Positions 5,180 through 5,714 of a stretch of DNA of 5,714 nt are shown here, in pieces. Source of the stretch: DATIXD01 sp035518875 (lineage in GTDB: Bacteria; Pseudomonadota; Gammaproteobacteria; Methylococcales; Methylococcaceae); NCBI GenBank assembly GCA_035518875.1, contig DATIXD010000038.1:1-5714 (forward strand). The letters run 5' to 3'. The position numbers and the translations under genes were made by a program. The notes beneath the pieces were generated by a model. That model did not search any database. It saw only the letters and a program-made list of their open reading frames with translations, and was not told where the DNA came from. Numbering within the stretch: position 1 is the first letter of the stretch; each line of letters opens with the position of its first letter.

Positions 5180-5701
5180 TCATTTTTCCAAAAGGCGCGG
5201 CATCAACTCGACCAGATTGCAGGGTTTGGTCCGGTAGTCCAGCTGATCTTTGATGAGATGATCCCAGCCTGTGCGGCAAGCCCCAGAGGAGCCCGGCAGA
5301 CAGAAGATATAAGTGCCGTTGGCGACACCGGCGACGGCGCGGGACTGGATGGTAGAAGTTTTGATTTCCTGATAAGAAACGGAACGAAACACTTCGCCGA
5401 AGCCATCCAGGGTCTTGTCGAACAGTACCACGACGGCTTCCGGCGTGCCGTCCCGTCCGGTGACGCCGGTGCCGCCGGTGGTGATGACGACCTGCACCTC
5501 CGAGTCGGCGATCCACTGCGACACCGCGGCGCGGATTTGGTAGATGTCGTCCGGTACGATGCGTTTCGCCGCCAACTGGTGTCCGGCTTCGGTCAGCCGG
5601 TGGACCAGGGTTTTGCCGGAAGTGTCGTCGTCCTCGGTGCGGGTGTCGGAAACCGTCAGGACGGCGATGTTCAGGGGAATGAAGTTTCTTTCGTTGCTCA
5701 T
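5180..5701 (-). CDS. moaB: molybdenum cofactor biosynthesis protein MoaB
   Basis: MoaB belongs to the MoaB/Mog fold family of molybdenum/tungsten cofactor synthesis. Members adenylylate molybdopterin before metal insertion, although E. coli MoaB itself is dispensable and functionally unclear. The 173-residue length is typical. Visible motifs are IAVLTVSDTR (12-21), the nucleotide/pterin-binding ITTGGTGVTGRDGTPEA (73-89), GEVFRSVSYQEI (102-113), SRAVAGVANGTYIFCLPGS (120-138) and the C-terminal LIKDQLDYRTKPCNLVEL segment (149-166). All core glycines and acidic residues of the family are present. The protein is cytosolic, with no signal peptide. The ATG at 5701 follows an untypical leader without a clear Shine-Dalgarno in the 13 nt available before the edge, but MSNERNFIPLNIAVL matches the usual MoaB N-terminus. 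It is upstream of nnrU on the same strand. Confidence 0.95.
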   Translation of the reverse strand: MSNERNFIPLNIAVLTVSDTRTEDDDTSGKTLVHRLTEAGHQLAAKRIVPDDIYQIRAAVSQWIADSEVQVVITTGGTGVTGRDGTPEAVVVLFDKTLDGFGEVFRSVSYQEIKTSTIQSRAVAGVANGTYIFCLPGSSGACRTGWDHLIKDQLDYRTKPCNLVELMPRLLEK

Positions 5702-5714
5702 GGGATGTTTGCCG

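Overview
The window is a GC-rich, densely packed stretch of bacterial chromosome. It carries seven well-supported protein genes, six on the minus strand and one (mtfA) on the plus strand. The protein set (SRAP/YedK, DUF2750, MtfA, MotAB, NnrU, MoaB) and the MtfA sequence, which resembles the enterobacterial protein along most of its length, suggest a free-living gammaproteobacterium or a close relative. The genus cannot be fixed from this window. There are no RNA genes, insertion sequences, CRISPR arrays or integration scars.

Layout, left to right. Positions 1-866 hold a two-gene minus-strand unit: a small cysteine-rich membrane protein followed 3 nt later by the SRAP/HMCES-type DNA-protein crosslink protein, which runs off the left edge. 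Positions 867-1025 are a leader/promoter region containing a GC palindrome, a possible sigma70 promoter and a hairpin just after the next gene. Positions 1026-1385 encode a DUF2750 protein. Positions 1386-1607 are a divergent control region with a perfect 12-bp palindrome and a possible 36-codon ORF that overlaps the DUF2750 start. Positions 1608-2378 encode the zinc peptidase MtfA on the plus strand, convergent with motB. Positions 2402-4244 hold a motA-motB stator operon. Positions 4245-4413 are its leader, with an 8-bp-stem hairpin. Positions 4414-5094 encode an NnrU-family membrane protein, and 5180-5701 encode MoaB of molybdenum cofactor synthesis.

Most of these genes look like separate housekeeping or accessory units rather than one pathway. 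Two pairs probably act as units. MotA and MotB form one ion-driven stator complex. The small CPWC membrane protein and the SRAP protein are probably translated from one message. NnrU (linked in other species to nitrogen-oxide respiration) beside MoaB (molybdenum cofactor) is suggestive but weak evidence of a shared role. No clearly new multi-gene system is visible. The least explained items are the CPWC membrane protein, the orphan stator with its unusual MotB, and the divergent region upstream of mtfA.
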